DNA of 64,000 nucleotides from Phlebopus portentosus (Eukaryota > Basidiomycota > Agaricomycetes > Boletales > Boletinellaceae), in contig JAYXKI010000008.1 in assembly GCA_037892935.1 (NCBI GenBank), positions 1,364,001-1,428,000 on the forward strand. Reading direction: 5' to 3'. This document shows positions 61,101 through 64,000 of the stretch, piece after piece; positions within the stretch are counted from its first letter, which is position 1; each line of letters opens with the position of its first letter. The notes beneath the pieces are model-generated. The model made no database searches. It had not been told where the DNA came from and saw nothing but the letters and a program-made list of their open reading frames with translations. The position numbers and the translations under genes are program-made.

Positions 61101-61622
61101 GCCACGTACTTAGCCCCCCCGGTCGATACGCCTGTTCCGACTGCGGAACTTATCGCAACTCGCGCGAAGCAGCTCCAGAAGCGCCCTGAGGAACTGGATC
61201 GAATCGCCAGACTAGTTTCCGATGCCCGGCATGCATACGCGCGACAATTCGAAGAGATCAACAAGGCCAAAATCAAAGACTACGATTTCCAGCCAGGACG
61301 ACTCGTATTGTTGCGAAATACGCGCATCAAAATGGAACTTAATCGCAAGACGAAGCCCCGATACCTAGGACCCTACGTGGTAGTACGCAAAACAAAGGCC
61401 AGCTCATATGTCATTGCGGAACTCGACGGATCAGTCTCGAAGATCCGAGTAGCTGCGTTTCGCCTGATTCCTTACTTTCCTCGTTCGAATCTCTCTGTAC
61501 CCGTTACTAAACTCGTAAATGCAGCAGATGACGAACTCGAGGACGACGCCAACCCCCCAATCGAACCAGAAGAAGACGACGTTTCCGACGCCCAGTCGGA
61601 ATCTCAAAACCTCAACTTATAA
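58182..61622 (+). CDS. Pol polyprotein of the gypsy element (RT, RNase H, integrase)
   Basis: An intact 1,146-residue frame starts at an ATG 125 bp after the gag stop, so pol needs reinitiation or its own mechanism. RT occupies about residues 170-400 (SLRFILDLQDMNSVSV, YSSLDFYVAFDQ, PYADDSP as the YxDD-like box), RNase H about 465-610 (VVLAVDSSIIGVGWYLG, IKGMINNP, HIPVADFKCTDGLSRRP), the integrase HHCC finger about 755-800 (H...H...CHECQVRQTK) and the core about 825-925. In the core the first Asp position reads ARCALSGYPE, the second is VTDNGKPF and the Glu is NGIVERRHYD. Cys at the first position recurs in related mushroom elements as I recall, so it need not mean inactivity. A chromodomain is absent. 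Confidence 0.9.
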   Translation: MKDPMRFATDYSNRPYRSCILETPDDDDPAVLMYKRVAQKVRPVPGVLPEEFRIVRRRHPNPLEGLPEIPKKPKPFTPIGRLTKERFEALRIDENQFLWPEERLLVANLLMLQEGALAWTEAERGSFDAQYFDPIRIPTVPHVPWVHKNIPIPPGILERTINLIREKIKNGAIEPSNSSYRSRWFCLVKKDGVSLRFILDLQDMNSVSVRDSAVPPNIETIAERCGGRSCYSSLDFYVAFDQRVLDERSRDLTTFQTPLGTFRMTVLPMGYTNSLQIMHNDVAFILQDEIPHCTDPYADDSPGLGPKTRYELPDGSYETLPENPGIRRFIYEHICDVNRILQRVKAVGGTYSGKKMEIGVESIVFLGHKLTYYGREPDESKVQKVSDWPPCRSVTEVKGFLGTVGVLRIFIKDFAKMARPLNRLTQKNNIFDWTDEEQESMDELKEAVIRCPALCAIDYQSELEVVLAVDSSIIGVGWYLGQEHVDGQRRINRFGSINWNATQATYSQPKIELYGLFRTLHAMRLYLIGVRKLVVEMDAAYIKGMINNPDLQPNATINRWIAGILLFDFEIRHIPVADFKCTDGLSRRPPAPEDPPPDEGYEEWIDDTYGFYIENLVTTYCTDLCVRNQAKRLPSSPGNAQATLGSIGYLERSNRKRRERNGDSDFPKMTDIALTLFPSSEKANPKDARLDDVKSFLIGQKRPDQLDDRGYAALIRYAANFFARDGRLWKKVRNGRHQVVIEPERRWNLVKQAHDDLGHKGVYSVRIRLLERFWWPTLGPDVKYYVHTCHECQVRQTKNILIPPVVPTIPSIFQRIHINTKVMPKSGGYRYIVQARCALSGYPEFRLLREETGKAIAQFIFQDLLCRYGACPELVTDNGKPFITALDYLKDRYHINHIRISAYNSRANGIVERRHYDVQEALIKAVDGNDKRWSDQAYSVFWAERITIQKATGMSPYYMVHGVEPILPFDLAKATYLAPPVDTPVPTAELIATRAKQLQKRPEELDRIARLVSDARHAYARQFEEINKAKIKDYDFQPGRLVLLRNTRIKMELNRKTKPRYLGPYVVVRKTKASSYVIAELDGSVSKIRVAAFRLIPYFPRSNLSVPVTKLVNAADDELEDDANPPIEPEEDDVSDAQSESQNLNL

Positions 61623-62187
61623 ACACCATTCAGTTCTGATACCCTCCATGCAAACCACTGACATTCTTCTTCTATTAGATCCTTTCGATTATTCGTTTCA
61701 TTTCATTCCTCTCCCGATTTTCCTCTCGATTTTTCCTTCCTTCGAATTATTCGCGCTCAACCGCATTTAGACCCTCGGAAAAGTGTTCGCGCAAACTGAG
61801 ATACGCGTTCAACCACGTGTTCACCTTCATGCGCTCAGTTGCGAATCGCAACCCGGCGTAGCGCTGCGCAAAACAGCGCAACTAGCTTATTTTTCTCTCA
61901 GTCCTTTCGACTCAATAATCACCGCTTATTTTCTCTAATCTCTCATTTTCTCATATCTCAATCCTCATTCTTCCATTATTATTTACCTTCACCCCAAACG
62001 TCAAAACCGCAAACAAAAATTCATAACATTCAAAAACGCACAAAAACTATATATATACAAAAGTTCAAATTATTTTTTTTCTTTTTCTTCTTTTTCTTTG
62101 TTTTTTTTATTCGTCCCATGAGGGGACACTAGACGAAAAAGCGTCGTTTTGACGCACTCTACCCCCTCTCCTCACGCCTCTTACTCC
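61623..62187. other. 3' non-coding part of the gypsy element
   Basis: Pyrimidine-rich and poor in G, with a T-rich tract at 62071-62110. It contains short echoes of GTTGCGAATCGCAACCCGGC-type hairpin sequence near 61838-61890, similar to the GCGCAACGTTGCGCAAC palindrome at the end of gag. No LTR copy was found here. Confidence 0.45.
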
Positions 62188-62994
62188 TTACTCTTCCTCC
62201 TCACCCCTTACCACCCTTCCTAGCGCACTGGTCTCGGCCAGCATCTCCTCCGCTAGGTTGCGCAGTTGATCCGCAGCACGGAACAACACGCGCGTGCGCC
62301 TCTCCAAGGCCGCCATCCGGAAATGGATGGCACTCTCGTCCGTCCCGGCGACCAACTCCTCGATGTCACTCACCTCAAGGACAGGCGCAACCGGCATCCT
62401 CAGCACCTGCGCTGTTGCGCGCTGACGAGCTTCGCGCGTCTCGCGTTCCACCTGCTCGTTCCGCAGGCGACGCGCAGCCCTCCCGTGCGTAGCCAGCTCG
62501 CATCGCCGCCTGGCCTTCGTGCGGCAGTAATCACAGGCCTGCCCAGGGAAACCCTCACAGACCCGGCCTGTCCTCGCGCACCTCTCACACCCCTCATCAT
62601 GCACGACCCAGCCACCAGCAGACGAATTGCTGCTGCTGCTACTGCTGCTACCGTCCCTGCCATCGCCTTGGCTTCCCTCATCCTCTTCCATTCGTTCTGC
62701 ACTCGGAGACTCGCTCGCAGCCGGAGGATTGCTGTTGCTGCTGTTGCTCTCGCTGACAGCACCGTCCGGAAGAAAGAGGGGCGCTTCGTCAAAAGCCCCA
62801 AAGTCGTCATCTCCAGCCGGACCCCCAGAAGAGAAACTGTTGGCAGCAGAAGGAATGTTGCTGCTGCTGTTGTTGCAGTTCCCCTCTACCGACTCCTCGT
62901 CGCTCGAATAATCGACAATCCGAGGCCGCTTTGTGGGCCTCTCATCTCTCTCGCGATCCGAAGACGGCGACGGAACCCTGACCGCGCTTGCCAT
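62188..62994 (-). CDS. Antisense ORF of the gypsy element with Cys-cluster
   Basis: From an ATG at 62994 (MASAVRVPSPSSDRERDERP) the frame encodes 268 residues. A nuclear-localisation-like TKRPRIVDYSSDEES is followed by a Ser/Asn-rich acidic region and a cysteine cluster CERCARTGRVC...CDYCRTKARRRC (CX2CX6C twice), then a helical Arg/Glu-rich C-terminus. Such antisense genes between pol and the 3' LTR occur in agaricomycete gypsy elements. The cluster resembles the fungal Zn2Cys6 type, so DNA or RNA binding is plausible. Confidence 0.65.
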   Translation of the reverse strand: MASAVRVPSPSSDRERDERPTKRPRIVDYSSDEESVEGNCNNSSSNIPSAANSFSSGGPAGDDDFGAFDEAPLFLPDGAVSESNSSNSNPPAASESPSAERMEEDEGSQGDGRDGSSSSSSSNSSAGGWVVHDEGCERCARTGRVCEGFPGQACDYCRTKARRRCELATHGRAARRLRNEQVERETREARQRATAQVLRMPVAPVLEVSDIEELVAGTDESAIHFRMAALERRTRVLFRAADQLRNLAEEMLAETSALGRVVRGEEEE

Positions 62995-63021
62995 CTTCTC
63001 CAGCTCGCTCAAGTACGAAAC

Positions 63022-64000
63022 TCAGTCCGCACGATCTTCCAGCTCGCTGATGACGGACTCCCGCTCCACCTGACTCAAGTCTTGACGACCCAGCAGCGTC
63101 CTGAGGGCAGACTCGGTCAATTCGGATATACCCGACGAAAAGGGGCCCGATCCACCGAGATGCGTGTCGGAACGCAGCGCAACGAGTGCATCTGCGGCTT
63201 TGACCGAGCACGGGCAGCACTTCTCCTCATACGCAGTCCAGCACCGCAGGGCCTCATGGACGTGACTCTTCAGCGGCGCTGAGAGGAGGATTCCCCGGAT
63301 CTCCGCCCAAGCGAGCCACCCAAATTCGGTCCAGACGTCGTCAATCTCCGTGCCGGGAGGACGACGACCGACCCAAAACATCCGCCATAGCTAGAAGTTC
63401 AACAGTTAGCAAGATTAGAAGAAGAAGCGAGAATGAGCACTCACCTGGTCCAGATCGATCTTCATGACCGTATTCTCCAGCTCATCCTTCCTTTCGTCGA
63501 AATGGCCAACCAGTGGCCGTAGCAGATCACGGTGACGACCGATCGCCCCTTCTAGACCGGTCAAACCCGCGCGCCATTGCTGAACGTAGACTTCGGTGTC
63601 CGGCTTCAAACGCTTTTCTCCTCGAGGTACGAAGCCTTGAGCGCATCGAGCTGGTCGCAGTTGATGTTGAGGGTTGCGCAACGATCCGCAAGCGCAACCA
63701 CGCTTTCCGCCTAGAAATGCGCGGCATACGGTGGCCACATCAAATCGATGGGCACCCACTCGGGCCGAAGGTCCTCGAGTCTCTTTCTCGCGGTCTATGA
63801 AATTCAGGAAGTCGGAACGGAACGAAGAGAATAGATGAAGACAGAAAAGAAAGCGCACCTGGATCTCACGCATTTCCTCCGCCCTCTCAACGGACTGCGC
63901 AACGGTCATCCTCACGAACCGTCTCTGATCCACGTCCTCGTGCAAACGCTCGATGACCTGGACCTGGTTTCCGACACCGTAAAGCCACGTGTCGCTGAAC
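63022..64000 (-). pseudogene. Upstream antisense ORF of the gypsy element, interrupted, runs off window
   Basis: Exons can be traced from the right edge to 63859 (RMTVAQSVERAEEMREIQ), 63794-63445 and 63390-63022, with clean GT-AG introns of 64 and 54 nt (IDLDQ|LWRMFWVGRRP). The middle exon has an in-frame TAG near 63715 and a one-base slip near 63615, before RLKPDTEVYVQQWRAGL. The last exon ends in a TGA that is in frame with the next antisense ORF, so the two may once have been one gene. No named domain; rich in Trp, Leu and acidic residues. Confidence 0.6.

Overview
The window is nuclear DNA of a filamentous basidiomycete, most likely an agaricomycete. Short GT-AG introns (about 50-65 nt) split almost every gene, F-box, DUF6534 and DUF6533 families typical of mushroom-forming fungi are present, and the Ty3/gypsy element is of the agaricomycete type with antisense ORFs. 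The genus cannot be fixed from the sequence alone.

Region 1 (1-13.1 kb) is an accessory cluster, all on the minus strand: an F-box/leucine-rich protein, two intact tandem DUF6534 membrane proteins that share a 12-nt micro-exon, three tandem tiny cysteine-rich proteins with an RLRGGC motif, and a DEDDy 3'-5' exonuclease with a C-terminal zinc ribbon. Region 2 (13.4-25.3 kb) is core: thymidylate synthase and a CDC20-type APC/C activator are divergent over a 172-bp promoter holding two perfect ACGCGT (MluI cell-cycle) boxes, followed by about 4 kb without genes and a large serine-rich protein. Region 3 (26.3-32.2 kb) holds a decayed second exonuclease copy, a single-pass membrane protein, a DUF6533 membrane protein and a small two-exon unknown.

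Region 4 (32.3-47.3 kb) starts with a TA-flanked MITE about 130 bp upstream of an intact 11-exon CSE1 exportin gene. Next come AT-rich DNA and a trypsin-like serine-protease-fold gene. Then follows a 5.7-kb array of shuffled, intron-containing CSE1 fragments, into which a piece of a NUM1/Mcp5-type cortical-anchor gene has been captured. Region 5 (47.3-54.1 kb) is repeat-rich and AT-rich: a 12-bp G-rich minisatellite, a (CATAA)n tract, seven copies of a TCGGCAWWATGCCGA-like palindrome, a second MITE, inverted copia remnants and a truncated Tc1/mariner element. Region 6 (54.1-64 kb) is a Ty3/gypsy element (probable 5' LTR, gag-protease, pol, antisense ORFs) that runs off the right edge.

Two themes recur. 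Single-base gaps, mostly in homopolymer runs, break otherwise conserved genes (thymidylate synthase, both exonucleases), which looks more like assembly error than decay. The CSE1 array is the most unusual structure and the RLRGGC trio the most unusual protein family.
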